Assembly: GCA_041671525.1 (NCBI GenBank)
Contig: JBAZBJ010000008.1
Coordinates: 1 to 60,473, forward strand
DNA: 60,473 nucleotides
Reading direction: 5' to 3'
From: UBA11098 sp041671525
GTDB lineage: Bacteria; Patescibacteriota; Minisyncoccia; Moranbacterales; UBA2206
Shown piece by piece: positions 42,221-50,617 of the stretch. Under the pieces are notes generated by a model, which worked only from the letters and a program-made list of their open reading frames with translations, had not been told where the DNA came from and made no database searches. The position numbers and the translations under genes were made by a program. Position 1 is the first letter of the stretch, and each line of letters opens with the position of its first letter.

Positions 42221-42287
42221 AGCTTAAATCTTAATCGCTAAATATTGGCTCAAATAGGCTAATATTCAATGATTAGGGTTCAACTAT

Positions 42288-42315
42288 TGACTTTTTAGTT
42301 GGTTTGGAGTATAAT
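42288..42315 (+). promoter_or_regulatory. Near-consensus promoter of the small membrane-protein gene
   Basis: TTGACT (42288-42293), 16 nt, TATAAT (42310-42315), about 48 nt before the ATG at 42363. Confidence 0.75.
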
Positions 42316-42362
42316 AAAGGGTCTACATCGTTGGACAAATTTTCTTTGAAAAGGAGATTAAT

Positions 42363-42563
42363 ATGAATAAGAAGGTTGTTCCTGCAATAGGCGGGCTACT
42401 AATGGTTTTTTGTAGTATTGGGCTGTTTGTCTGGTCGCTGTCCTATGCCGATCATCATCGACAGTTCAATGTGTGGTGGGAGTATGTCATCGGACTCCTT
42501 CCCATAATCAGCCTTCCCCTGTTTATTGCAGGATATTTTATTTTCCGCACAAATATAGATTAA
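42363..42563 (+). CDS. Small two-segment membrane protein, on the opposite strand within the atp operon
   Basis: No family is recognised. The 66-residue product has two hydrophobic segments (about 8-28, IGGLLMVFCSIGLFVWSL, and 43-62, VIGLLPIISLPLFIAGYFIF) joined by a polar loop with HHRQFNVWWEY. The gene is fully equipped: TTGACT-16-TATAAT promoter, strong AAAGGAG 6 nt before the ATG, and a T-run hairpin after the stop. It lies opposite to all nine atp genes and reads towards atpG. Transcription would collide with that of the atp operon, so a regulatory effect is possible but unproven. Confidence 0.72.
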   Translation: MNKKVVPAIGGLLMVFCSIGLFVWSLSYADHHRQFNVWWEYVIGLLPIISLPLFIAGYFIFRTNID

Positions 42564-42589
42564 GTATCATCTATTATTCGCCTACTGCC

Positions 42590-42624
42590 AGCCATCATTA
42601 GCTTGATGCCTGGCTTTTTTTCTT
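42590..42624 (+). terminator. Terminator of the small membrane-protein gene
   Basis: GCCAG-CCATCA-TTAGCT-TGATG-CCTGGC followed by TTTTTTTC, 27 nt after the stop. Confidence 0.85.
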
Positions 42625-42685
42625 TTTCAAAATAACTATCAAAACTCAAACTTTTAAGTTTTGAATAATAATTTCAATTTTCTAT

Positions 42686-42785
42686 TGTCATCCTGAACTT
42701 GATTCAGGATCTAATTGGGAGCCTAGTGTTTCCACAAGTTCTTATTAGATTCCGGATCTCCGCCAGGGGCGGGTCCGGAATGACA
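42686..42785. repeat. TGTCATCC repeat, variant arms, downstream of atpG
   Basis: TGTCATCCTGAACTTGATTC...GATTCCGGATCTCCGCC...GGTCCGGAATGACA. The left arm pairs with itself (CCTGAACTTGATTCAGG), a variant shared with 47645-47729 and 50618-50675. It ends one base before the atpG stop. Confidence 0.88.
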
Positions 42786-42786
42786 A

Positions 42787-43746
42787 TTACTGTTCCAACG
42801 CTGCCCTGCCCGCACTTATCTCTGCAATCTCCTGTGTAATCTTCATCTGTCGGATCTGATTGTACACAAACGTCAAATCATCCGCCATTTCCCCGGCCGC
42901 TTCGGTCGCGTTTTTCATGGCGATCATGCGCGCGGATTCTTTGGAGGCATTGGATTCCAGAATGGCGTGGTACATCTGCATCTCAATCAGGCGCGGCAGG
43001 ATGAATTCCAAAACTTCGGCCGGACTTGGTTCCACTTTATATCTGACTTTCGGCGCGTCGAGTCCGAATTCTTTCCCCAACACATCCATCTCAGCAATTT
43101 GTTTTTCAATATCAATCTTGGAAATCGGCAGCAACTGACGAATTTTGGTTTCCTGCTTAATGGCCGAAACATAATCCGTGTAGATGATCACCACCTTATC
43201 ATATTTTTTTGCCAAATAATCAGCAATTACAATTTTGGCCAACGGCGCCATGTCTTCCATCTTCGGCAAATATGTCAATTCTGGAAAAGTGGCGATGATT
43301 TCTTTTTCCATCTTGCGGATAAAACGCTCCCCTTTTTTGCCAATGGTCACAAAATCAATCTTCAAATTTTCATTAGAAACTTTTGATTCAATTTTTTTGG
43401 CACCAATGCGATTTATTTTCAACTTATCAGGATTGGCCAATTCTTCTTTCACTTTCTTCATAACCTGCGCATTGAAAGATCCGCAAAGTCCGCGATTGGA
43501 TGTGATCACAATCGCCAGCACATTTTTCACTTCGCGCACTTCCAGCAGGCCCTTTTGGTATTCTTCAAAAGCCTGCGACAGATTGGTCAGCACGCTCCAG
43601 GCAGTGTGGGCGTATGGCCGCACCGCGAGCACCGACGCGATCGATTTCCTCATTTTGGCAGCCGAAACCATCTCCATCGCGCGGGTGATTTTCGCGGTGT
43701 TCTTCACCGACTTTATTCTTCTGACAATTTCTTTAGTTCCAGCCAT
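42787..43746 (-). CDS. atpG: ATP synthase gamma subunit
   Basis: Rotating central-stalk subunit, 319 residues. N-terminal helix KEIVRRIKSVKNTAKITRAM and C-terminal helix MIAMKNATEAAGEMADDLTF with NQIRQMKITQEIAEI are both typical; ITSNRGLCGSFN marks the middle domain. It follows atpA after about 80 bp of an ACACAGAA-type repeat. Confidence 0.96.
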   Translation of the reverse strand: MAGTKEIVRRIKSVKNTAKITRAMEMVSAAKMRKSIASVLAVRPYAHTAWSVLTNLSQAFEEYQKGLLEVREVKNVLAIVITSNRGLCGSFNAQVMKKVKEELANPDKLKINRIGAKKIESKVSNENLKIDFVTIGKKGERFIRKMEKEIIATFPELTYLPKMEDMAPLAKIVIADYLAKKYDKVVIIYTDYVSAIKQETKIRQLLPISKIDIEKQIAEMDVLGKEFGLDAPKVRYKVEPSPAEVLEFILPRLIEMQMYHAILESNASKESARMIAMKNATEAAGEMADDLTFVYNQIRQMKITQEIAEISAGRAALEQ

Positions 43747-43750
43747 AATT

Positions 43751-43822
43751 TAATCACAGAACTACACAGAATTTTACAGAATTACACAGAAACGCTTTCT
43801 GTGTTTTTTCTGTCACATTCCG
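43751..43822. repeat. ACACAGAA inverted repeat between atpA and atpG
   Basis: ATCACAGAACTACACAGAAT and TTACACAGAAAC on the left, then inverse-type TTTCTGTGTTTTTTCTGT and TTCCGTGTTTATTCCGTG on the right. Confidence 0.7.
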
Positions 43823-43825
43823 TGT

Positions 43826-45358
43826 TTATTCCGTGTATACTTCTTTAAAATCCTTGATTGCTTTGCTCAATTTCTCCACCACCTCGTCGGACAATTCTTT
43901 TTTCTCCGCGATCAGGGTCAACACATCCTTGGCGTTTGTTTGCAGATATTTCTGAAAATCATTCTCCCAGTCTTTCAACTTTTCCACCGGCACGTCATCC
44001 ATGAGACCATTGGTCAGCGCATAGAGGCTCGCCACTTGATTTTCCATGGCCATTGGTTCATATTGTCCTTGTTTCAAAATTTCCACTGTGCGACGTCCAC
44101 GTTCAATTTGTCTGCGTGTCGCTTCATCCAGGTCTGAACCGAACTGCGCGAAGGCTTCCAATTCACGGAACTGTGCCAAGTCCAGACGAATCTTGCCCGC
44201 CACTTTTTTCATAGCCTTGGTTTGCGCAGCTGATCCTACACGCGAAACAGAGAGACCAGCATTGATCGCCGGACGAATGCCCTTGTAGAACAGATCGGAT
44301 TCCAAATAGATCTGACCGTCCGTGATGGAAATCACATTGGTCGGAATGTAGGCTGACACATCACCCGCTTGCGTTTCAATAATCGGCAAAGCCGTGATCG
44401 AACCACCACCAAAATTTTCATTCAGTTTTGCTGATCGCTCCAACAAACGAGAATGCAGATAAAAAACATCTCCCGGATAGGCTTCGCGCCCCGGTGGTCG
44501 CTTCAAGATCAAAGAAATTTGGCGATAGGCCCACGCGTGCTTTGAGAGATCATCATAAATCACCAACACATCTTCACCTTTGTCCATGAAATATTCCGCC
44601 AGCGCACAACCGGAATATGGAGCAATGTAGGAAAACGCCGCTGGATCCGAAGCCCCCGACACCACAATGGTGGTGTATTTCATGGCGCCACGTTTTTCCA
44701 ATTCCGCCACGATGCGCGCAATCTTGGATTCCTTTTGTCCGATCGCCACATATATACATTTCATGTTCTGCCCTTTCTGATTGATAATGGTGTCCACCGC
44801 AATGGCGGTTTTTCCCGTCTGACGATCACCGATGATCAGTTCGCGCTGACCGCGGCCCACCGGAATCATGGAGTCAATCGCTTTGATGCCGGTCTGCACT
44901 GGTTGATTCACGGATTTGCGCGTGATGACGCCCGGCGCAATTTTTTCGATCGGATAGAATTTTTCTGTTTTCGCTTCACCTTTGCCATCAATCACCTGAC
45001 CCAACGGATCAATCACGCGCCCAATCATGTTTTCACCCACCGGAATCGACAAAATCTTGCCAGTTGATTTCACCGTGTCGCCTTCTTTGATGCCGGTGAA
45101 ATCGCCCAGAATCATGGCGCCGATCTGACCTTCTTCCAGATTCAAAGCCACACCCAGAATTCCACCCGGACCCGCCGCCGCTTCGCTTTGGCGAGGCAAG
45201 AATTCCAACATTTCGCTGGCCATACAATCAGAAAGTCCCGAAATCTTGGCCACGCCGTCCCCGATCTCGATGACCGTCCCGACTTTTTCAGTCTGCGTTG
45301 TAGTCTCAAAATTTTCGATTTGTTTCTTCAGTTGGTCGATGATGTAGTCTTTGTTCAT
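43826..45358 (-). CDS. atpA: ATP synthase alpha subunit
   Basis: Regulatory nucleotide-binding F1 subunit, 510 residues. GDRQTGKTAIAVDTIINQKG (Walker A), YVAIGQKES, VSGASDPAAFSYIAPYSGCA, and RPAINAGLSVSRVGSAAQ with the arginine finger. Preceded by atpH. The start has no Shine-Dalgarno sequence (ACATATATG). Confidence 0.97.
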   Translation of the reverse strand: MNKDYIIDQLKKQIENFETTTQTEKVGTVIEIGDGVAKISGLSDCMASEMLEFLPRQSEAAAGPGGILGVALNLEEGQIGAMILGDFTGIKEGDTVKSTGKILSIPVGENMIGRVIDPLGQVIDGKGEAKTEKFYPIEKIAPGVITRKSVNQPVQTGIKAIDSMIPVGRGQRELIIGDRQTGKTAIAVDTIINQKGQNMKCIYVAIGQKESKIARIVAELEKRGAMKYTTIVVSGASDPAAFSYIAPYSGCALAEYFMDKGEDVLVIYDDLSKHAWAYRQISLILKRPPGREAYPGDVFYLHSRLLERSAKLNENFGGGSITALPIIETQAGDVSAYIPTNVISITDGQIYLESDLFYKGIRPAINAGLSVSRVGSAAQTKAMKKVAGKIRLDLAQFRELEAFAQFGSDLDEATRRQIERGRRTVEILKQGQYEPMAMENQVASLYALTNGLMDDVPVEKLKDWENDFQKYLQTNAKDVLTLIAEKKELSDEVVEKLSKAIKDFKEVYTE

Positions 45359-45379
45359 ATATGTTTAAAAAATATTTTA

Positions 45380-45781
45380 TTACTTTGTTAATGCCTTTCT
45401 TAATCCGTTCAGTTGCCCCGCTATGCTCCCGTCCAGAATTTCATCGCCAACCTTGATCACTATACCACCTTTGATATTTAAATCTATCTTGTTTTTTATA
45501 ACTACCTCCCTTGCTTTATATTTATTTTTTATATAAGTACGTACCTGAGTAAGTACTTCAGTATGTATTTTTTCTCTAGTCGTCACTTCTGCCTCCACAA
45601 GTCCCTGTTCTTGATTGGAGATTTCCGTAAATTTGGCCATGACTTTTTTGGCGATTTTCAGATGTCTATTTTTGATCAAAACTTTCAGGAAGCTTGCAAC
45701 CACGCCATCAACTTCCTGCTCGGATTTTCCGTCAGTCAGTTCGTATAATGATTTAGCATATTGTGTGGCTGTGATTTTCAT
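45380..45781 (-). CDS. atpH: ATP synthase delta subunit, short form
   Basis: Peripheral-stalk connector, only 133 residues where 175-180 is usual. The N-terminal helix TATQYAKSLYELTDGK and the C-terminal GIVIKVGDEILDGSIAGQLN are clear, so the loss is in the middle helical bundle rather than a broken gene. Position between atpF and atpA confirms identity. A 145-bp palindrome-rich spacer separates it from atpF. Confidence 0.9.
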   Translation of the reverse strand: MKITATQYAKSLYELTDGKSEQEVDGVVASFLKVLIKNRHLKIAKKVMAKFTEISNQEQGLVEAEVTTREKIHTEVLTQVRTYIKNKYKAREVVIKNKIDLNIKGGIVIKVGDEILDGSIAGQLNGLRKALTK

Positions 45782-45782
45782 A

Positions 45783-45928
45783 AATGATGCCTAAAGCTTG
45801 GCTTTAACTGAGGATCCCAGGCTCCTCACTAAAGCTCAACTTTTCAGCAACCCAACCGGATCCTCTCTAAAGTTGAGCTTTTCACAAGGCGGGCCTCAAA
45901 AAGCCGAGCTTTAGGGCGGGTTGCCCTA
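45783..45928. repeat. TAAAGCTT-type palindromes between atpF and atpH
   Basis: Several short inverse pairs of one kind: CTAAAGCTTGGCTTTAA, CTAAAGCTCAACTTTT, CTAAAGTTGAGCTTTT and AAGCCGAGCTTTAG. Similar TAAAGC/GCTTTA pairs occur in the giant surface-protein gene near 23740-23760 and 23850-23870. Confidence 0.7.
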
Positions 45929-45929
45929 T

Positions 45930-46418
45930 TTACTTGATTATATTGTTTATCAATTCTTTATCTTTAACACTGTCAATCTTTTCGCTTAAAACTTTCTCCG
46001 TAGCCAAAACCACCAGATTGGCGATCTCACCTTTCACCTCAGCAAACATTTTGTTTTTTTCCTCTTCGATTTTCTTGGTCGCGTCCGTCATGATCTTTTC
46101 CGCTTGCGCTTTGGCTTCGCCCGCAATTTCCTCTTTGCTTTTCTTGGCCTGCTCTTCCGCTTTGGCAATAATCACTTGCGCCTCTTTGCGCGCTTCGGTC
46201 ATGACTTCCTTTTCTTTCTCCATGATTTCCGCCAATTTCTTGCCAGACTCTTCCGAATCTTTTAGCCCCTTTTCAATCTTGCTCGTCCGCTCATTCAAAG
46301 TCCTCAAAATGGGCCCATAGGCAAATTTATACAGCACCACCAGCACGATAGTGAAATTCACCAATTGAGCAATTAACAGATTGGTATCAATATGAAATGT
46401 TTTGATTAGTTCGTCCAT
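45930..46418 (-). CDS. atpF: ATP synthase b subunit
   Basis: Peripheral-stalk subunit of 162 residues: one N-terminal membrane segment (about 14-32, LIAQLVNFTIVLVVLYKFAY) then a long charged helix (GPILRTLNERTSKIEKGLKD and Glu/Lys-rich to the end) that would form the stalk coiled coil. Only one b-type gene is present, so the stalk is a homodimer. Confidence 0.93.
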   Translation of the reverse strand: MDELIKTFHIDTNLLIAQLVNFTIVLVVLYKFAYGPILRTLNERTSKIEKGLKDSEESGKKLAEIMEKEKEVMTEARKEAQVIIAKAEEQAKKSKEEIAGEAKAQAEKIMTDATKKIEEEKNKMFAEVKGEIANLVVLATEKVLSEKIDSVKDKELINNIIK

Positions 46419-46475
46419 TTTTTTGTAATTAATAATCTTATCTTAGCCCCACCGAAATGGGACTAAGGAAAACTA

Positions 46476-46688
46476 CTATTTAATCGAGAACGCGATTACC
46501 AACGCGTAAATCGCGATGGCTTCAGCGAACGCGGCGGCCAAAAGCATCGGCACCAGAATTTTTCCGGCGGCTTCTGGATTGCGTCCGATTGATTCCATGG
46601 CTTTTGAGCCGATGAAACCGATGGCCAGGCCGGGTCCGATTGAACCGAGTCCGATTGCCAAGGCTTTCGCCAACATTACGGATTCCAT
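46476..46688 (-). CDS. atpE: ATP synthase c subunit
   Basis: Proteolipid ring subunit of 70 residues with two membrane helices, the loop GRNPEAAGK, and the ion-binding Glu in AAAFAEAIAIYALV. The sodium-type ligands (a Gln in helix 1 and Ser/Thr after the Glu) are not seen, so proton coupling is the likely type; this is inferred from motif only. Confidence 0.95.
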   Translation of the reverse strand: MESVMLAKALAIGLGSIGPGLAIGFIGSKAMESIGRNPEAAGKILVPMLLAAAFAEAIAIYALVIAFSIK

Positions 46689-46783
46689 ATTGTTTTTGTG
46701 CTTATATCATGCGTGCTTTCTCTCTCTGTGGGGAGCACTCACGATGCAAACATAAATTAATAATTAACTATACAAAAAGAGCT

Positions 46784-47632
46784 CTAATGCTCTTCTTTAC
46801 TCGTCGCGATTGTCATAAACACCAAGGTCAGCATAGCAAAAATCAAAGCTTGAATCAAGCCGACAATGATTTCCAAAAACATGAACGGGAGCGGCAGAAA
46901 GTACGCAAAGAGTGCCATCATGGAAGCCAGCAAAACTTCACCTGCAAAGATGTTGCCAAACAACCGGAATGACAGCGAAGCCACTTTGGCGATCTCGCCG
47001 ATGATTTCCACGATGCCCACGAACGCTTTGATCGGATTGACCAACACCACCGAAAAATCCTTTTGAATTTTACTAGGGATAGCCAGGAAGGCTTTCAGAT
47101 TCACAAACTTGTTGAAATGCGTCCAAGTCCCGACTGCCAGCACCCCCAGCACATGTGAGGCCACCACCGCAAAAAGCGCCAGCGCCAAGGTCGTGTTGAG
47201 ATCCGCTGTCCCACCCCGCAAGAGCGGGACAAAAACTTTTCCGTGCTCTCCACTCTCTATGAACCCGATCGTGCCCATCCCCGGCAACAGTCCCAGCCAA
47301 TTGTTGATCAGAATGAACAGAAACAAGGACAAAGTGATCGGCAAAAATTTTTCCGATTTTTTGCGATCCCCCGTAACGCTGTCCGCCAATTTCAGAGCTT
47401 CTTCCAACACAATTTCAAAAATATTTTGCAGGCCTTTCGGAATTTTTTTGATCTTTTTCCCAATCATCACGAACATTACGACCAAAATAAAAACAGTCAG
47501 CCAACTGTTTATCAAAGAATTGGTAATCGTGAAACCGCCCACGTGAAAAATCGGTTCGGCAAAAAGCGTCGCTTCATGAGACACTTCCTGACTAACTTCA
47601 ATACTATTCACCTGTTCTGCATTTGCTGACAT
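46784..47632 (-). CDS. atpB: ATP synthase a subunit
   Basis: Membrane stator subunit that carries the ion half-channels, 282 residues. Key segments are LPITLSLFLFILINNWLGLL, ADLNTTLALALFAV and VASLSFRLFGNIFAGE with the essential arginine. About five to six membrane helices. The start at 47632 is preferred; the frame continues to 47650, next to a palindromic repeat. Order atpI-B-E-F-H-A-G-D-C is the usual bacterial one. Confidence 0.95.
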   Translation of the reverse strand: MSANAEQVNSIEVSQEVSHEATLFAEPIFHVGGFTITNSLINSWLTVFILVVMFVMIGKKIKKIPKGLQNIFEIVLEEALKLADSVTGDRKKSEKFLPITLSLFLFILINNWLGLLPGMGTIGFIESGEHGKVFVPLLRGGTADLNTTLALALFAVVASHVLGVLAVGTWTHFNKFVNLKAFLAIPSKIQKDFSVVLVNPIKAFVGIVEIIGEIAKVASLSFRLFGNIFAGEVLLASMMALFAYFLPLPFMFLEIIVGLIQALIFAMLTLVFMTIATSKEEH

Positions 47633-47644
47633 ATATATAAGTGC

Positions 47645-47729
47645 TGTCATCCTGAACTTGATTCAGGATCTAATTGGGAGCCTATTATTTCCACAAGGCA
47701 TTAGATTCCGGGTCAAGCCCGGAATGACA
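47645..47729. repeat. TGTCATCC repeat, variant arms, between atpI-like gene and atpB
   Basis: TGTCATCCTGAACTTGATTC to GGTCAAGCCCGGAATGACA; matches 42686-42785 on the left (including GGGAGCCTA...TTTCCACAAG). Confidence 0.9.
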
Positions 47730-47731
47730 TT

Positions 47732-48004
47732 TTATTTTTTAAAATCCTTCTTACTTTTTTCTTCTCTATCTATCCGTCTCAATTCTTTCCGCGCATCCAT
47801 GATGATGCCAAAAGTGGAAATGACAAACGCAATGCCGACGCTGCCCAAAAACAACCACGGGTCAGTGCCATATTTTTTGTCCAACCACTTGCCCACAAAC
47901 AGGGCGATGATAATCGGCCCGATGATCCACCCAGACAGCCGTGAAAACATGACGATGGCCGGCTGCCACCAAACGACTTCGGGCTTTTTTTTGTTATCTT
48001 CCAT
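47732..48004 (-). CDS. AtpZ/AtpI-family small membrane protein of the ATP synthase operon
   Basis: The 90-residue protein has two membrane segments (about 16-38 and 47-69) separated by GKWLDKKYGTDPW, a pattern of AtpI/AtpZ proteins encoded ahead of atpB. In other bacteria they aid assembly of the c ring or Mg/Ca transport; the role here is inferred from position. First gene of the operon, about 50 nt after a candidate promoter. Confidence 0.85.
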   Translation of the reverse strand: MEDNKKKPEVVWWQPAIVMFSRLSGWIIGPIIIALFVGKWLDKKYGTDPWLFLGSVGIAFVISTFGIIMDARKELRRIDREEKSKKDFKK

Positions 48005-48034
48005 TGTAAAAATGGCTTAAATATCACTTTAGAT

Positions 48035-48063
48035 ATTTTCTCTTGATTTGCTAAAAAAGTCAA
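48035..48063 (-). promoter_or_regulatory. Candidate promoter of the ATP synthase operon
   Basis: Minus-strand TTGACT (48063-48058), 17 nt, GAAAAT (48040-48035). The -10 is weak. Confidence 0.4.
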
Positions 48064-48081
48064 CCCATCAATTTTTTATGC

Positions 48082-48124
48082 AAAAAAAGGCTTTCGGGAG
48101 TTAAATTTCCTCCCGAAAGCCTTT
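48082..48124 (-). terminator. Terminator of the second sigma-70 gene
   Basis: Perfect 14-bp stem AAGGCTTTCGGGAG/CTCCCGAAAGCCTT around GAAATTTAA, followed by TTTTTGC (minus strand). Confidence 0.93.
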
Positions 48125-48131
48125 ATAAACA

Positions 48132-49664
48132 CTACCATAAGATCTTCAATGGCTCACGCAGATCATGCCGCCCACGCAACTTTCTCAGAACTTTTTCTTC
48201 AATCTGCCTGACGCGTTCGCGCGTCAACTTCAACCTTTTTCCAACTTCCTCCAGAGTGAGACCTCGCTCTTCGCCGATCCCAAAACGCAATTTGATGACC
48301 GTGGCCTCTTTTTCAGTCAGGCGGCTCAGAACATCCAGTATCGTCTCTGTCTTTTCGCTCGTCTCATACTGGACATCCGGCGGAGTTGCGTTCTTATCCG
48401 CAACGAAATCCATGATTGATGAGTCGGAAACGTCGTCTTTTTTCCCGGCCACAGGACAATCCAGCTCCCAGGTCGGCAAGATCGCCAACAGGATTTTCTC
48501 CACTCTTTCGCAGGGAACGTCCAATCGCTCGGCCACCTCCCATTTGTCCGGTTCACGCCCCAATTCCTGTGTCAAGGCGTGATTGGCCTTGGTAACCTTA
48601 TTGTAGAATTCAATCATATGCACCGGCACACGAACAGTCTTGGTCTTGTCGATCAAAGCTCTCATCATCGCCTGCCTAATCCACCAGGTAGCATAGGTAG
48701 AAAATTTGAAACCTCGCTCATGATCAAATTTGCTGACAGCCCGCATCAAGCCGATGTTGCCTTCCTGGATTAAATCCAACATAGACAAACCCTTGTCGAG
48801 ATACTTTTTAGACATCCCTATGACCAGTCGCAGGTTCCTGCCGATCATTTCATTGGACGCTTCCTCAATCAGGATTTGTGCTTTGCCTATTCTTCGCCAG
48901 CCTTCCTCTAACCACCTAATTTCAGCCTGACTAGCGAGCTGCAGCCGTTCAAATTCCGTCTCAATTTTAGCAGCCACTAACCTGACAGTTTCCATTGCGG
49001 CAAACCGCGATCTACCCCCATCGGAGATAACTGCATAAAAATTGATGACTTCTTTTGCCTCGCTCGCATTCCTATCGGCTTCCTTCTCCTTGCTTTTTTC
49101 CTGCCAACTGTTTGCCAACGCCTCCATAATCGGCCCAAGACTCTTGACTGACAACATGATTGCCAAGCTGACATCGGGATCTTTTTCTTCAAAACTAAAT
49201 TGCTTGCTTACTTCTAGTTCATCCTCGTCTTCTACTGCCTCTTGATCGGTACTTTCCACATTCTTGTTTTCTTTAAGCACCTGCAAAATCAAGGCATGCA
49301 GAGGAAATTGCGTCACGACCTCCCGAATAATCTCCCGGCCGGCCTTGATCTGCTTGGCTAATCTGACCTCTTCATCCCTGGTAAGGATAGTGATCTTTCC
49401 CATGGAATGAAAATAGGCATTGACCAGGTCGTTTTGCACGCCTTCTTGGTCAGATTCTCCATATCCCCCCGTTTCTTCATTCGATAAATCATTATCAACC
49501 AGGCTGGTTGAAAGACCCATCTCGCTCATGACATCCAGCATTTCTTCGGTCTCATCAATGTCTGTTGGAATAATATCTGCCAACTCTTCAATGGCAAGTC
49601 CGCCCCGCTTTTTTGACATCCCAACAATCTCTTCAAAAACATCCAACATATCCACCTCTGACAT
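48132..49664 (-). CDS. RNA polymerase sigma-70 family factor (RpoD-like, 2)
   Basis: Primary-type sigma factor of 510 residues. It has a region 1.1-like start (VFEEIVGMSKKRGGLAIEEL), region 1.2 (LVNAYFHSMGKITILTRDEE), a non-conserved acidic insert, region 2 (LDLIQEGNIGLMRAVSKFDH, FSTYATWWIRQAMMRALID), region 3 (LTQELGREPDKWEVAERL) and region 4 (FGIGEERGLTLEEVG, LTRERVRQIEEKVLRKL). At the -10-reading helix the Gln437 equivalent (Gln331) is kept but Thr440 is replaced by Met334, unlike the first factor. This predicts a different preference at position -12. It has a strong AAGGAGG and its own terminator. Which of the two serves housekeeping promoters cannot be told. Confidence 0.95.
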   Translation of the reverse strand: MSEVDMLDVFEEIVGMSKKRGGLAIEELADIIPTDIDETEEMLDVMSEMGLSTSLVDNDLSNEETGGYGESDQEGVQNDLVNAYFHSMGKITILTRDEEVRLAKQIKAGREIIREVVTQFPLHALILQVLKENKNVESTDQEAVEDEDELEVSKQFSFEEKDPDVSLAIMLSVKSLGPIMEALANSWQEKSKEKEADRNASEAKEVINFYAVISDGGRSRFAAMETVRLVAAKIETEFERLQLASQAEIRWLEEGWRRIGKAQILIEEASNEMIGRNLRLVIGMSKKYLDKGLSMLDLIQEGNIGLMRAVSKFDHERGFKFSTYATWWIRQAMMRALIDKTKTVRVPVHMIEFYNKVTKANHALTQELGREPDKWEVAERLDVPCERVEKILLAILPTWELDCPVAGKKDDVSDSSIMDFVADKNATPPDVQYETSEKTETILDVLSRLTEKEATVIKLRFGIGEERGLTLEEVGKRLKLTRERVRQIEEKVLRKLRGRHDLREPLKILW

Positions 49665-49784
49665 TGCACACTCCTCCTTATCTGGAATAATTTATTTTAT
49701 TATTAAGCTACAAGCCTGACCACCAACAAACAAACTAAAATAGTCAGCACCCCACTTTAGCACGCTACGTCTGTTTTGGCAAGT

Positions 49785-50612
49785 CTAAATATTGAAAAGT
49801 TTTTTTGAATTTTGGGTTGTGATTTCCGCCACTTCCTCCACCGTAATTTCCTTTACTTGCGCGATTTTTTCGGCTACCAGTCGCACATGGGCTGGTTCGT
49901 TGCGCTCGCCCTTGTGCGGCACGGGCGTGAGGTAGGGGCAATCGGTTTCCAAGACAATGTTCTCCAAGGCAACCTCCCGGATCAGCCGGTCATAGCTGAT
50001 GCCATAGGTAATGACGCCATTGAGACCAATTTTGTAACCCAGCTCGATAAATTTATGCGCTGTTTTATAACTCCCAACAAAACTATGGATCACACCTTTT
50101 TTGTTCACGGGATTATTTTGCAAAATTTCAAAGAGGTCATCATAGGCGTCCCAACAATGAACCACCAGCGGTTTTTGCACCTCATTGGCCAACTGGATAA
50201 ATTGCTTCAGTACTTCTTTTTGTTTTATTTTTAATTTTTCCACATCATCCCCTTCTTCGAAGTGATGATAGTCCAATCCCACCTCCCCAATGGCCACAAC
50301 TTTTTCATCTTTGGCTAGTTCTAAATATTTGGCATATTCAAATTCCTCACCAGTAGTTTTGATTTCCTGCGGATCTAATTCTAAACTATCTTGATATTGA
50401 ATTGACTGCGCTTTCAACTGGATCGGATGCAAACCGATAGCGGCAAAAACGCCATCAAATTTGTGCGCCACATCCACTGCCCGAGCACTCGTCGAATATT
50501 GCGACCCGACATTCACGACAAAAACGCCCGCGGCCAGCGTGCGTTTGATGACTTCCTCCGCATCATCTTTGAATGCGTTGAAATTTACATGGGCATGAGT
50601 GTCGATCAACAT
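49785..50612 (-). CDS. TatD-family metal-dependent deoxyribonuclease
   Basis: TIM-barrel hydrolase of 275 residues with the metal ligands DTHAHVNF, GEVGLDYHH, VVHCWDAYDD, and ETDCPYLTPVPHKGERNEP. TatD proteins act as 3' to 5' DNA/RNA exonucleases and D-aminoacyl-tRNA hydrolases in different lineages. The start at 50612 is chosen: ten residues added by the longer frame to 50642 are the translation of a TGTCATGC repeat. Next gene upstream is metG on the same strand. Confidence 0.93.
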   Translation of the reverse strand: MLIDTHAHVNFNAFKDDAEEVIKRTLAAGVFVVNVGSQYSTSARAVDVAHKFDGVFAAIGLHPIQLKAQSIQYQDSLELDPQEIKTTGEEFEYAKYLELAKDEKVVAIGEVGLDYHHFEEGDDVEKLKIKQKEVLKQFIQLANEVQKPLVVHCWDAYDDLFEILQNNPVNKKGVIHSFVGSYKTAHKFIELGYKIGLNGVITYGISYDRLIREVALENIVLETDCPYLTPVPHKGERNEPAHVRLVAEKIAQVKEITVEEVAEITTQNSKKLFNI

Positions 50613-50617
50613 ATCAT

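Noticed and set aside
42787..42800. Alternative genetic code (TGA as glycine)
   Set aside because: TGA and other stops end genes at family-typical lengths (for example the NTP transferase at 35664), and no in-frame TGA interrupts conserved proteins.
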